Shown piece by piece: positions 1-12,232 of a DNA stretch of 64,000 nt. The DNA comes from Mycobacterium gordonae. Its GTDB lineage: Bacteria > Actinomycetota > Actinomycetes > Mycobacteriales > Mycobacteriaceae. The translations under genes and the position numbers were made by a program. The stretch is from positions 29,902 to 93,901 of the forward strand of contig NZ_LQOY01000040.1 of the NCBI RefSeq assembly GCF_002101675.1. The letters run 5' to 3'. Position 1 is the stretch's first letter; the number at the start of each line of letters is the position of its first letter. Under the pieces are notes generated by a model. It ran no database searches. It was not told the DNA's origin and worked only from the letters and a program-made list of their open reading frames with translations.

Positions 1-1
1 G

Positions 2-1054
2 TTGGAATGGAATGTCCGGCAACGTGTTCGGGCGATTCCGAAGGTGACATTCTGTGAGAACCATGATGTCGTCGGCCTGACGGCGACACCGGATCGGCGG
101 CGCGTCAACGGTGCCCGGGTGATCGATCGGTCGAGCGACCATGAGAAGACGCTCTCCGCCGATCTGGTCATCGACGCAACGGGTCGTGGATCGCGCACGC
201 CGGTATTCCTCGAGCAACTTGGCTACCGGCGCCCGCCGGAGGACGAGGTGAAGGTGCAACTGGCCTACGCCAGTCAACAGGTTCGCATACCGCCCGGGGT
301 CATCAACGAGCACATGATTGCGCACTTCCCGCGGGCGGGACGGCCGCGGATGTTCGCAATGCTCGGTTACGAGAACAACTTCTGGATGATCGCTGCCGGC
401 ACCATGGCCGGACTGGAGCCCCCCCGAGAATATTCCGAGATCCTCTCCTACGCAACGGAACTGGCACCTGCTGTGGTCACGGCGCTACGCCAGGCCGAGC
501 CGGTCGGCGACGTCGTCCACTATCGGGTGCCGTCGAACCGCTGGCGGCGCTACGACAAAATGCGCCGGATTCCCGACGGTCTGCTGGTCCTCGGAGACGC
601 GGTGTGCAGCTTCAACCCGATCTACGGGCAGGGTATGACGGTCGCCGCGATCGAAGCCATTGTGTTGCGGGACAGCCTGCGGCGCGGGGGCCGCGGACTG
701 ACGCGCCGGTTCACCGGCGCCGCCGCCAAGAAGGTGCGCGTGGCCTGGCAGACCGCCGTCGCCTCGGACCTTTCGCTTCCGGAGGTGCCGGGACCGCGGC
801 CGCTGGGGATCCGTATCAGCAACGCCTGCCTGGAACCGGTGATGACAGCGGCCGAATCCGATCCGGTTGTCGCCGCGCAATTCATGCGCGTCACCGCGAT
901 GATCGATCCTCCGGCTCGATTGCTGCGGCCTGCCATGCTGCTGCGGGTCGCGCGGGCACAACACCGCCGGACGGGCAAGCGCTACGTCCACGAGGGGTCC
1001 GGCGGAAATGTGGTCACCCGCGAATCTCTGGGTACGCCGGTGCGATCGGCGTAA
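2..1054 (+). CDS. FAD-dependent oxidoreductase/monooxygenase, 5'-truncated by the window edge
   Basis: The frame is open from the first bases of the window, so the real start and the N-terminal Rossmann GxGxxG segment are missing; 350 residues are visible. A stretch reading DLVIDATGRGSRTP followed much later by LVLGDAVCSFNPIYGQGM is the classical second and third FAD-contact signature of aromatic-hydroxylase, squalene-epoxidase and geranylgeranyl-reductase-like flavoproteins: the Asp of the GD motif binds the FAD ribityl chain. The substrate cannot be read from sequence. It ends 38 bp before the flavin monooxygenase gene on the same strand, so the two may be co-transcribed. The family-level call is firm; the exact enzyme is unknown. 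Confidence 0.75.
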   Translation: MEWNVRQRVRAIPKVTFCENHDVVGLTATPDRRRVNGARVIDRSSDHEKTLSADLVIDATGRGSRTPVFLEQLGYRRPPEDEVKVQLAYASQQVRIPPGVINEHMIAHFPRAGRPRMFAMLGYENNFWMIAAGTMAGLEPPREYSEILSYATELAPAVVTALRQAEPVGDVVHYRVPSNRWRRYDKMRRIPDGLLVLGDAVCSFNPIYGQGMTVAAIEAIVLRDSLRRGGRGLTRRFTGAAAKKVRVAWQTAVASDLSLPEVPGPRPLGIRISNACLEPVMTAAESDPVVAAQFMRVTAMIDPPARLLRPAMLLRVARAQHRRTGKRYVHEGSGGNVVTRESLGTPVRSA

Positions 1055-1092
1055 CGTGCACCTCAACCTAAGCCAAACACCCGGAGGTTGTT

Positions 1093-2547
1093 ATGGCGCA
1101 GCGTGCACCGAAGGTCGCAATCATCGGTGCCGGCATGTCCGGCATCTGTATGGCAGCCAAGCTGCAGGACGCGGACATCGACTCGTTCACCATTTTCGAG
1201 AAGGCCCACGACGTCGGTGGCACCTGGCGCGATAATACCTATCCCGGTCTCCATTGCGACGTGCCGTCGCGCTTCTACTCCTATTCGTTCCGTCCGAACC
1301 CCAAGTGGTCACACCTGCTTTCTCCGGGCCCCGAAATACACGCCTATTTTCAGCAGGTCGCCGACGAGCGCGGCATCCGTCCGCACATCCGGTTCGGTCG
1401 CGACGTGACTCGGGCCAGATACGACGGCGGTAAGTGGCACCTCACCACCGCAGACGGCGACGAGACGTTCGATGTAGTCGTCACCGCAACCGGATTCCTG
1501 CGGGTGCCGCGCTACCCCGAGATCCCTGGACGAGACACGTTCGCCGGCCCCGCATTCCATTCCGCACGCTGGGATCACTCTGTCTCGCTGGCGGACAAGA
1601 GGATCGGCTTGATCGGCACCGGATCGACGGGCGTGCAGATCACCGCGGAGTTGGGCGGAAAGGTGCGCGGTCTCAAGATCTTTCAGCGCACCGCGCAGTG
1701 GGTCTACCCGATGCCGAACGGGCGCTACTCAGCGCTCACACGGGCGGCGCTGACGCGGCGACCGTCGTTGAACCGGATGCCCTACCTTTTCTGGGGTCTG
1801 CTTTTCAGGAAGTTCTTCGGTATCGCGCCCGTTCGGCCGGGGTGGCAACGGCGCGTACTCCAAGCCATGTGCCGCTGGAACCTGCGGATTTCGGTCCGTG
1901 ACCCGGAACTGCGGGCGAAACTCACCCCCAAGGATCAGCCCATGTGCAAGCGGCAGGTGATGGCCGGGCACTTCTACCGCTCGGTGCGTCAGCCCGGGGT
2001 CGAGGTGATCACCGAGGCGATCGACCACATCGAGCCATCGGGCATCGTGACGGCCGACGGAGTACTGCACGAAGTGGACCTGCTGGTTTTCGCCACCGGA
2101 TTCGACGCCCGCGCATACGTGCGACCGATGGAGATCATCGGTGAAGGCGGGCGCACCCTCGATGAGGTATGGGCCGATGGCCCAATGGCCTATCGCTCGG
2201 TTGCGGTGCCAGGGTTTCCCAACCTGTTCATGATGGTCGGCCCGCACTCGCCGATCGGCAATCAGTCTCTGGTGCCGATCGCCGAAGATCAGGCCAACTA
2301 CGTCATGTGGTGGATCGAACAGTTGCGCGCCGGCCGCGTCCTCGCTGCCGCGCCTACCGAGGCCGCCACCAAGCAATACAACGAAGACATGAAAGCCGCC
2401 ATGCCACAGACCATCTGGGTCACCGGTTGCAGCAGTTGGTACCTGGGCAAAGACGGCTTACCGGAACTGTTCCCGTGGACGCCGGAGACCCATCATGAAC
2501 TGCTGCGGCATCCCGAGCTCGCCGACTTCGACGTGCGGACCGCCTGA
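1093..2547 (+). CDS. Flavin-containing (Baeyer-Villiger-type) monooxygenase
   Basis: A 484-residue NAD(P)H- and FAD-dependent monooxygenase. An N-terminal Rossmann motif GAGMSG (residues 12-17) is followed by VGGTW (41-45). The Baeyer-Villiger fingerprint FxGxxxHxxxW is present as FAGPAFHSARWD (150-161), and a second nucleotide-binding motif GTGSTG sits at 175-180. Family members insert one oxygen atom next to a ketone or oxidise S or N atoms; EthA and MymA are mycobacterial examples. The ATG at 1093 is preceded by a strong GGAGG 6 nt upstream. It lies 38 bp after another flavoprotein and converges on the MpaB-like gene with only a 6-bp gap. Substrate unknown; it could act on a lipid or steroid ketone given the neighbours, but that is inference. 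Confidence 0.88.
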   Translation: MAQRAPKVAIIGAGMSGICMAAKLQDADIDSFTIFEKAHDVGGTWRDNTYPGLHCDVPSRFYSYSFRPNPKWSHLLSPGPEIHAYFQQVADERGIRPHIRFGRDVTRARYDGGKWHLTTADGDETFDVVVTATGFLRVPRYPEIPGRDTFAGPAFHSARWDHSVSLADKRIGLIGTGSTGVQITAELGGKVRGLKIFQRTAQWVYPMPNGRYSALTRAALTRRPSLNRMPYLFWGLLFRKFFGIAPVRPGWQRRVLQAMCRWNLRISVRDPELRAKLTPKDQPMCKRQVMAGHFYRSVRQPGVEVITEAIDHIEPSGIVTADGVLHEVDLLVFATGFDARAYVRPMEIIGEGGRTLDEVWADGPMAYRSVAVPGFPNLFMMVGPHSPIGNQSLVPIAEDQANYVMWWIEQLRAGRVLAAAPTEAATKQYNEDMKAAMPQTIWVTGCSSWYLGKDGLPELFPWTPETHHELLRHPELADFDVRTA

Positions 2548-2553
2548 CCCCGA

Positions 2554-3441
2554 CTACACGCGGCGGGGAACGCTGCCCAGCTCCCGCAGCCAGCCCTTCC
2601 GGGCGGCATCGTGCCACTTCAGCGCGGCGGGTATGGCGCGCCAACCCTGTCTGATGGTCGCGCGCACCGCGCGGTAGCTGGTCTCGTCCACACCGGACCA
2701 GCCAATTGCGAACCGCTCGCGCACAATTGGCGGCAGGCCACCGAAGATCACCAGGCGCATTGGAGGCGCAAGCGCCGTGCGCACAGGCATGGTGGGCAGC
2801 AAAGCGTCCATGATCGGTTTCAGTAGGGGAGTGCTCGGATAATCCGGTGAGGCGCTCATGTCGGGAATCGCCGTGCGCTGGATGAACTCGATCAGAAAGT
2901 CCGAAGCCGCGTTGGGCTGCAGCACTTCGGCGCAGTAGCGCTCGTACTCACGGTTGAACTCGGTCAACGTCGGAGGCAGCACCGATTCCGACATGCCGTA
3001 CCGCCGATACCATTCGCAGCCCTCCTGGTAGAGCTGCTCGCGCTCACGATCGGTGAGCCGGTGCACGTCCCAGTACTCGGCGAGTCGGTGCACCATGACC
3101 TGGAAGGTGGCGTGCGCCCACCAGTACGTCTGCGGATTGAGGGCGTGGTACCGCTGCCCGTCGGGCATCTGCCCCTTGATGTCGCGGTGGAAATCGCGCA
3201 CTTTCAGCCCGGTCTCATCCGCCTCGGGCCCGTCGTAGATGGTGCCGAGTATGCCTGGCAGCGAACGGAACACCCGGTCGACGGGGTCGTCGAAGAAGTT
3301 CGAGTGGTCGATGAGCCCCTGACCGATGGCGGGATGCATCGTCTGCATGAGCCCGGCAGTACCGCCCTCGAAGGCGATCCGCATATCGCCCGCCCAGCGC
3401 CACAACAGCGACTGCGGGCCCAGGTCGATGCGTGTGCTCAC
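2554..3441 (-). CDS. MpaB/DUF2236-family oxygenase-like protein
   Basis: A 295-residue protein of the DUF2236 (MpaB, latex-clearing-protein-like) family. Family signs are the N-terminal GGTAGLMQTMHPAIGQG segment, the QTYWWAHATFQVMVHRLAEY segment, whose histidine region is the conserved core, and an all-helical composition without a signal peptide. Latex-clearing protein members bind haem b and cleave isoprene double bonds, but most mycobacterial paralogs have no assigned reaction. The start lies 7 bp downstream of the stop of the SDR gene on the same strand, so the two form an operon transcribed SDR first. Function of this copy is not known. Confidence 0.8.
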   Translation of the reverse strand: MSTRIDLGPQSLLWRWAGDMRIAFEGGTAGLMQTMHPAIGQGLIDHSNFFDDPVDRVFRSLPGILGTIYDGPEADETGLKVRDFHRDIKGQMPDGQRYHALNPQTYWWAHATFQVMVHRLAEYWDVHRLTDREREQLYQEGCEWYRRYGMSESVLPPTLTEFNREYERYCAEVLQPNAASDFLIEFIQRTAIPDMSASPDYPSTPLLKPIMDALLPTMPVRTALAPPMRLVIFGGLPPIVRERFAIGWSGVDETSYRAVRATIRQGWRAIPAALKWHDAARKGWLRELGSVPRRV

Positions 3442-3448
3442 GCCCGGC

Positions 3449-4276
3449 TCACGAAAGGCCGGTGCGCCGGGTGTATACGTCGTGCTGATCGCGTTTCAGG
3501 TCAGTGGTGAACACCCGTCCGCTGCCCAGTGCACGGCCAAGAGCCTCGGCGACACCGAGCGGCATAAGGCGCTGAGCCCACACCGTAAGACCCAACGAGC
3601 GGGGTATGGCTACGTGAGGTTGCGGCTTCTCGATGACGCCGACGACCGCCCGCGCCACGTCTTCTGGTTCGGCGTTCTTGAAGCCCTTGGCGTGCCCGAC
3701 CCCCGCGACCATGTCGGTATTGGTCAGCGTCGGCATGATCACCGTGAAGTGGACACCCTTCCCGCGGTTCTCCATGCGGACCGCGTCGGTATAGCCGAGC
3801 ACGGCATGCTTTGTAGCGCAATAGGTTGCGATGCCCTCGGTGGGCAACACGCTACCCAGCGATCCGATGTTGATGACGTGGCCGCGGCGCCGCGGCAGCA
3901 TCCGCTGCGCGGCCAACTTCGTGCCCAAAATGACGCCGTGGACGTTGACGTCGAACAGGCGCCTGGTGGCGTCATCGGCTTCCTCGACCGCGCTGCCCAC
4001 TGTGATGAGGCCGGCGTTGTTCACCACAACGTCGAGCGGCCCGAGTCGGCTCTCCACCGAGTCGAGGAACTCGGTGAACGATGGCCGGTCTGTGACGTCC
4101 AACTTCACGGCAAGGGGCAGGCCCAGCCGATCGCCCGCCGCGGCGGCGCCGGCTTCGTCGATGTCGCCGATGGCGACTTTGGCGCCGGAGCGGTGCAGCG
4201 CGGTGGCAATGGCCAGGCCGATCCCGCGCGCGCCCCCGGTGATAGCGACGACTTTTCCGGCAACTGAGGATGTCAT
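3449..4276 (-). CDS. Short-chain dehydrogenase/reductase (classical SDR)
   Basis: A 275-residue classical SDR: cofactor motif GGARGIG (residues 14-20), NNAG (86-89), and the catalytic Ser around 139 with Tyr152 and Lys156 in YCATK. An acidic GDID after the second beta strand (37-40) favours NAD(H) over NADP(H). It would oxidise or reduce an alcohol/ketone pair. It is the first gene of a two-gene minus-strand operon with the MpaB-like gene. The ATG at 4276 was chosen because the protein then begins directly before the first beta strand, as usual for the family. Substrate unknown. Confidence 0.87.
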   Translation of the reverse strand: MTSSVAGKVVAITGGARGIGLAIATALHRSGAKVAIGDIDEAGAAAAGDRLGLPLAVKLDVTDRPSFTEFLDSVESRLGPLDVVVNNAGLITVGSAVEEADDATRRLFDVNVHGVILGTKLAAQRMLPRRRGHVINIGSLGSVLPTEGIATYCATKHAVLGYTDAVRMENRGKGVHFTVIMPTLTNTDMVAGVGHAKGFKNAEPEDVARAVVGVIEKPQPHVAIPRSLGLTVWAQRLMPLGVAEALGRALGSGRVFTTDLKRDQHDVYTRRTGLS

Positions 4277-4301
4277 CGCTTCACGCTACCCATCGCTGGA
4301 T

Positions 4302-5372
4302 CTAGCCGAGCAACCCGCTGGCGCCGGCGTTGCCGGCACGCCCGGACTGGCCGGCGACACTGGAGATCACGTTCAAAGTGCCACCGGTCGAGCCCATCGG
4401 GATTGCTACTGACACCGAAGCGCTGGTCCCTGGCTGTAGCGGCGCCACGACGGTAGGCGTATACGAAAAAGCCCCAACGCCAAGCAGATTCACGTTAGCC
4501 GTGGTGGCGATGTTGTTGTTGATGGCGAACGTGAAGGCGGCGGCGCCACCGCCGGGGATTTTGACCAGGGCCGCTCCCGGGCTGCCGGCTCCGCCCTGGC
4601 CGGCAGCTCCGCCCGCGCCGTACAGCAAGCCGCCGCGTCCGCCGTCGCCGCCGTCACCGCCGGCCAGCGCCAGGTCGGACAGGCGGATAGTTTGTCCGAG
4701 GAGGGGCGGGATGTACCCCCCCCCGCCGCTACCGCCCCGTCCACCCGCACCACCGGCGTCCCACAACCCGGCGGCACCGCCGGCGCCGCCGGCGCCACCG
4801 TTCACCCCAGCTGTGCTGGCTCCTGATGCCGGAGCCGCCACACCGCCCGCCCCGCCGGCGCCACCGTTGCCGAACAACCCACCGGCGCCACCGGCCCCGC
4901 CGGCCACCTCGGCGGTGGTCGCCGAGAAGCCGTTGCCGCCATTGCCGACCAGCAGTCCGCCGGCACCGCCACTCGGGCTGGCCGCTGTGCCGTCGGCGCC
5001 GTTGCCGATCAAAGGACGTCCCAGCAGCGCGTTGGTGGGCGTGTTGATCACACCCAGCACGTTGTCGACCACGGCCTGCAGCGGCGAGGCGTTGGCCGCC
5101 TCGGCGGCCGCGTACGAGCCCGCGGCGGCGCTCAACGTTTGGACGAACTGGTCGTGAAACGCCGCGGCCTGGCGGCTGAGTACCTGGTAGACCCGCGCGT
5201 GGTCGGCGAACACCGATGTGATGGCCGCCGATATCTCGTCAGCGGCTGGGGGCAGCAGTCCAGCGGTGGGCGCCACCGTCGCCGCATTTGCGGTCATCAA
5301 CGCCGAGCCGATATCGGATAGATCGGTTGCCGTTGAAGCCAGCAACTCCGGAACCGCCCACAGGTGTGACAT
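4302..5372 (-). CDS. PE_PGRS family protein with a non-PGRS C-terminal tail
   Basis: 356 residues. Residues 1 to about 100 are a PE domain beginning MSHLWAVPELLAS; then comes the linker [11 protein letters not shown] (about 118-128), typical of PE_PGRS proteins. A glycine-rich GGAGG/GNGG repeat region extends to about residue 265. The last 90 or so residues are different: low in Gly-Gly repeats and rich in alternating Val, Thr and Ser, e.g. AAFTFAINNNIATTANVN, consistent with a beta-rich module. PE_PGRS proteins are exported by ESX-5 to the mycobacterial surface. The start has an AGGAGG a few bases upstream. Its 5' end is divergent from the molybdopterin enzyme gene across a 203-bp gap. Confidence 0.88.
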   Translation of the reverse strand: MSHLWAVPELLASTATDLSDIGSALMTANAATVAPTAGLLPPAADEISAAITSVFADHARVYQVLSRQAAAFHDQFVQTLSAAAGSYAAAEAANASPLQAVVDNVLGVINTPTNALLGRPLIGNGADGTAASPSGGAGGLLVGNGGNGFSATTAEVAGGAGGAGGLFGNGGAGGAGGVAAPASGASTAGVNGGAGGAGGAAGLWDAGGAGGRGGSGGGGYIPPLLGQTIRLSDLALAGGDGGDGGRGGLLYGAGGAAGQGGAGSPGAALVKIPGGGAAAFTFAINNNIATTANVNLLGVGAFSYTPTVVAPLQPGTSASVSVAIPMGSTGGTLNVISSVAGQSGRAGNAGASGLLG

Positions 5373-5575
5373 CGCCGTCCTCCTGCCACGTCGTCAGTGA
5401 CGTATCGGTGAATCGGTGTGCAGAGTACGCCGGGTCCGGCCCGCTGTCTGGATGTTGGCTGCAATTGGCTCGCCTACCTTCAGCCGGTAGGCCGTCAGTG
5501 GGCGGCCGTCTCGCTAATCCCGTTGCATCCCAACACCTTACATATCCGGGGCAAAGCGCGGGTAAAGTTGCGGCG

Positions 5576-7117
5576 ATGGTTGCCGCCCGGTCGAACGAGC
5601 GGATGCTCGCCGGGGTCGCCGCGGCATCCGTCGCCCTCGGTGTGGCCCAGCTCGTCAGCATCCCATTCGGTCCCCGGGCGGACGCGCGCACCGCCGTCGG
5701 CTCAGCGGTCGTCGACCTGACACCGGGGCCCGTCAAAGAGTGGGCGATCCAGACCCTCGGCACGCTGGACAAGCCGTTCCTGGCCGTCGTGGTGCTCGTG
5801 GTGATCGCCACGCTGGCAGCGATCGCGGGCACGCTCGAGACTCGGCGCCGGCCGCTCGGCAGCGCGGTGATCGCCGCCGGCGGTGTTCTCGGATGTGTGG
5901 CGGTGCTGTCGCGGCAAGGTGCGACACCATTGGACACCATCCCCACCATCGTGGGCGCCGCCTGCGGCGTGCTGGCGCTGCGCATGCTCACTCGTCGATT
6001 CGAATCCGGCCCGCAGGACGCGGACGACAGCAGCAACGGGACGGATGCCGGCAGGCGCAACTTGCTCGTCATGGGGGTGCTCGGGTTCGGAGTCCTCAGC
6101 GGAGTGGCCGGTGCCGTGATCGCGCGCCTGGCTCATTCAGTGGCTGCCGACCGCAGAACATTCGTCCTGCCCAAACCGCGATCGCTGGCACCCCCCATTC
6201 CCGCGGAGGTGCAACCGCAAGGTGTTGCGCTTCCGCGCTTCATCACGCCGAGCACCGAGTTCTACCGGATCGATACCGCGCTCAGTGTTCCTCAACTCAG
6301 TCACGGCGAGTGGCGGTTGCGCATCCACGGCATGGTTGACCACGAAATCACGTTCAGCTTCGACGACCTCGCCCGCTTCGACCTCGTCGAATCGGTGGCA
6401 ACACTGACCTGCGTATCGAATCCCGTTGGCGGAAAACTAATTTCGACGGGAGTCTGGACGGGTTACCGGGTGGCGGATCTGCTGGCGGCCGCCGGGGTGC
6501 ACAAGGACGCCGACATGGTGCTCTCTACGTCGATCGACGGGTTCACCGCCGGCACGCCGGTGCAGGCCCTCACCGATGGCCGCGAAGCGCTGCTGGCCGT
6601 CGGCCTCAACGGCCAGCCCCTGCCCGTCGAGCACGGTTACCCGGCCCGCCTGGTGGTGCCTGGCCTGTATGGCTACGTCTCTGCCACCAAGTGGGTCGTC
6701 GATCTGGAGCTGACCCGGTTCGACAGGGCACAGGCCTATTGGACGCGACAGGGCTGGGCGGCGCAGGCGCCGGTCAAGACCGAGTCCCGGATCGACGTGC
6801 CAAGAGGCGGCCAGAAGGTGCCGCTGGGGCCGGTCGTGTTCGGCGGGGTCGCCTGGGCGCAGAATCGGGGCGTGCGGGCGGTTGAGGTCCGCATCGGGGA
6901 CGCGGAGTGGCAGCCCGCTGAACTCGGCGCCAGCTATTCCAACCAGACCTGGCGATTATGGAGCTTCCCATGGCAGGCGAAAAGCCCTGGCAAGCAGACC
7001 ATTACGGTGCGGGCGATCGACAACACGGGAGCTGTCCAGACGGAGCAGCGCGCTGACCCAGTTCCCGACGGTGCTACCGGCTGGCACTCGGTGAACTTCA
7101 CCGTCGTGACGGCCTGA
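5576..7117 (+). CDS. Membrane-anchored molybdopterin-dependent oxidoreductase (sulfite oxidase family)
   Basis: A 513-residue protein from the ATG at 5576. The frame stays open further upstream, but that would run into the divergent PE_PGRS gene, and the first membrane helix begins right after this ATG. Residues 1 to about 190 hold five hydrophobic segments, e.g. FLAVVVLVVIATLAAIAGTL. A sulfite-oxidase-type Moco domain follows, with the Mo-ligating Cys279 in the LTCVSNP motif, and then the Mo-co dimerisation beta domain near the C-terminus (VEVRIGDAEWQPAEL, WSFPWQ). It resembles M. tuberculosis Rv0218 in architecture. The catalytic domain probably faces the periplasm. Substrate unknown. The gene converges with a small membrane-protein gene 2 bp downstream. 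Confidence 0.88.
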   Translation: MVAARSNERMLAGVAAASVALGVAQLVSIPFGPRADARTAVGSAVVDLTPGPVKEWAIQTLGTLDKPFLAVVVLVVIATLAAIAGTLETRRRPLGSAVIAAGGVLGCVAVLSRQGATPLDTIPTIVGAACGVLALRMLTRRFESGPQDADDSSNGTDAGRRNLLVMGVLGFGVLSGVAGAVIARLAHSVAADRRTFVLPKPRSLAPPIPAEVQPQGVALPRFITPSTEFYRIDTALSVPQLSHGEWRLRIHGMVDHEITFSFDDLARFDLVESVATLTCVSNPVGGKLISTGVWTGYRVADLLAAAGVHKDADMVLSTSIDGFTAGTPVQALTDGREALLAVGLNGQPLPVEHGYPARLVVPGLYGYVSATKWVVDLELTRFDRAQAYWTRQGWAAQAPVKTESRIDVPRGGQKVPLGPVVFGGVAWAQNRGVRAVEVRIGDAEWQPAELGASYSNQTWRLWSFPWQAKSPGKQTITVRAIDNTGAVQTEQRADPVPDGATGWHSVNFTVVTA

Positions 7118-7119
7118 GG

Positions 7120-7320
7120 TCAGCTCGACGACATTTTCCGCCAACTGAATACCGCAACGACCACCCCGATCAGCGCCGTAATCGGACCGATGACAGACCA
7201 GGTGGTGGTGTTGCTCATCGGGCTGCCGCCAAGGACTCCGAAACCCTGCAGCGCCCAGATCACCCCGAATAACGCAACGATCAACCCGATCGCGAAGGTG
7301 ACAACGTAACCCCTGCTCAT
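7120..7320 (-). CDS. Small two-helix membrane protein
   Basis: A 66-residue protein with two hydrophobic helices (about residues 5-30 and 42-60) ending FSWRKMSSS. The start MSRGYVVTF at 7320 was chosen because the open frame upstream overlaps cobN antisense and has no membrane-protein character. It is convergent with the molybdopterin oxidoreductase gene (2 bp apart) and divergent from cobN (57 bp). No named family recognised; probably a short conserved mycobacterial membrane protein. Confidence 0.6.
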   Translation of the reverse strand: MSRGYVVTFAIGLIVALFGVIWALQGFGVLGGSPMSNTTTWSVIGPITALIGVVVAVFSWRKMSSS

Positions 7321-7377
7321 ACCGGCAACCCTACGTGCCGATTCGGCCGGTTGACCCCGCTGCGGTACGAATAGTGA

Positions 7378-10953
<3,576 letters not shown>

Positions 10954-10955
10954 CC

Positions 10956-11017
10956 CGCGAGCAGACACAAAAGCACCCATTTCGTGCCGAAATGAGGCGC
11001 TTTTGTGTCTGCTCGCG
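10956..11017. terminator. Long hairpin between convergent cobN and SDR genes (probable bidirectional terminator)
   Basis: A perfect 19-bp inverted repeat: cgcgagcagacacaaaagc at 10956-10974 and its complement at 10999-11017. Inside is a second perfect 7-bp stem (catttcg/cgaaatg, 10978-10994) with a 3-nt loop. It fills the space between the stop codons of cobN (+) and the SDR gene (-). The aaaagc/gctttt edge gives a short U run only within the stem. The same outer stem recurs at 49208-49269. Confidence 0.7.
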
Positions 11018-11025
11018 TAACGAAC

Positions 11026-11829
11026 TCACACGAAATCAGAACCGCCGTCGACGTTGACCGTCGCACCGGTGACGTAGCCGTTGCGCCGAGACGCCAGATA
11101 CGCCGTGATCGACGCGATCTCTTCGGGCAGCCCCGCGCGTCCGAGATCGCACGGGTGGTGAAAGTTCTTGTCGATCCAAAACATCACGTCCCACGGATTG
11201 GTCGCATCCAGACCGTCGGCGGCGAGGATGTCTCTGAGGTTCTCGGTGAAACTGGCGGTCACGATGGTGCCGGGACAGACACAGTTGGCCAGAATACCGT
11301 CCTTGGCAAGGCTTTTGGATAAGTTCTTGGTGATGCTGGCCAGTGCGGCCTTCGATGCGGTGTAGGCCACCAGGCGTGGGCTTTGGCGTTGAATGGAGTG
11401 CGCCGCCAGGGTGACGATGCGGGCCCAGTCCGCATTGCGCAACAGCGGCAGCGCGACGCGGACCGATCTAACCGCCGACATCGTTCCGAGCGCAAACGCA
11501 GCGTCCCAATCGGCGTCATCCATCTGCTCGAAATAGCCGTCACCCGGTCCGATCGTGTGCACCAGGCAGTTCAGCCGTCCCCAGCGCTCGGCGACGGTGG
11601 CGAAGCCGGCGGCGATCGAGTCGGCATCGGCCATGTCCACACTGATGCCCACCGCGTCCGGCGCGCCCGCTGCGCGCAGCGATTCCACGGCGGCGTCGAG
11701 TGCCTGCTGGCCTCGGGCCATCACAGCCACGCTGGCTCCCTCGGCCGCCAGCGTCTCGGCGATCGCCAACCCCATCCCTTTACTGCCACCCGTGACCACC
11801 GCGGTCGATCCCGCAAAGCCCAGATCCAT
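11026..11829 (-). CDS. Short-chain dehydrogenase/reductase
   Basis: 267 residues from the ATG at 11829, which has AAAGGAGTT about 6 nt upstream. The frame stays open beyond it, but that upstream part is PGRS-like and has no ribosome-binding site. The cofactor motif GGSKGMG is at residues 14-20, catalytic Ser145 in AAHS, and Tyr156/Lys160 in YTASK. The usual NNAG is replaced by HTIGPG (91-96). The C-terminus GATVNVDGGSDFV is typical of the FabG-like group. It is transcribed towards cobN, and the two genes share the hairpin at 10956-11017. Substrate unknown. Confidence 0.87.
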   Translation of the reverse strand: MDLGFAGSTAVVTGGSKGMGLAIAETLAAEGASVAVMARGQQALDAAVESLRAAGAPDAVGISVDMADADSIAAGFATVAERWGRLNCLVHTIGPGDGYFEQMDDADWDAAFALGTMSAVRSVRVALPLLRNADWARIVTLAAHSIQRQSPRLVAYTASKAALASITKNLSKSLAKDGILANCVCPGTIVTASFTENLRDILAADGLDATNPWDVMFWIDKNFHHPCDLGRAGLPEEIASITAYLASRRNGYVTGATVNVDGGSDFV

Positions 11830-12232
11830 CGATGAACTCCTTTGCTCACTAGCCGCACCCAAGCCGCGGACAGAACCGGACAAGGCGATCGCGCAGGTTC
11901 CATGCTCGCAGTCACCCGAGGTCCAATGACGGTCGATACCCGCCGACACCATGCCGTGGCCACCCTGACCACCAGCGCCACCGGCGCCTGCCAATCCACG
12001 CCATCACCGCACCGACTTGCGTTCGAGCAATGCTCATTTGGCGACGTAGCCGCCTGGCCTCAGACCGCGCCGATGCGACGAACAACGCAGCCACCAGTTC
12101 GTCCTTGGCGGCGACGTTAAGAGACAGGCCACGGCCCGCCACTCAAACGAATTGTGATCCTCACTTGACGCGGGTTCGACGCTCGCGGCCCGTGCGAATG
12201 TCAACGGCGCGTCTCGGCGCTAGGTTAACAGC
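11830..12232. other. 403-bp gap between divergent SDR and PPOX genes with a PGRS-like scrap
   Basis: No convincing gene is seen. Read on the minus strand, 11953-11991 encodes [13 protein letters not shown], the repeat type of PE_PGRS proteins, but with no PE domain and only about 40 bp long. It may be a remnant of a lost PE_PGRS gene or chance GC-rich sequence. The SDR promoter should lie in the 11830-11950 part, and the PPOX promoter at the other end. Short frames on both strands here show no recognisable protein. Confidence 0.5.
12221..12226 (+). promoter_or_regulatory. Candidate -10 box for leaderless transcription of the PPOX gene
   Basis: TAGGTT matches the mycobacterial TANNNT -10 consensus. 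It ends 6 nt before the GTG start at 12233, placing the start codon at or beside the expected +1. There is no Shine-Dalgarno sequence before this GTG. A leaderless mRNA is inferred; leaderless transcripts are common in mycobacteria. Confidence 0.5.

Noticed and set aside
5288..5575. Longer N-terminus for the molybdopterin oxidoreductase
   Set aside because: It would overlap the PE_PGRS start and its control region, is Pro/Ser/Arg-rich without a signal sequence, and the ATG at 5576 directly precedes the first membrane helix.
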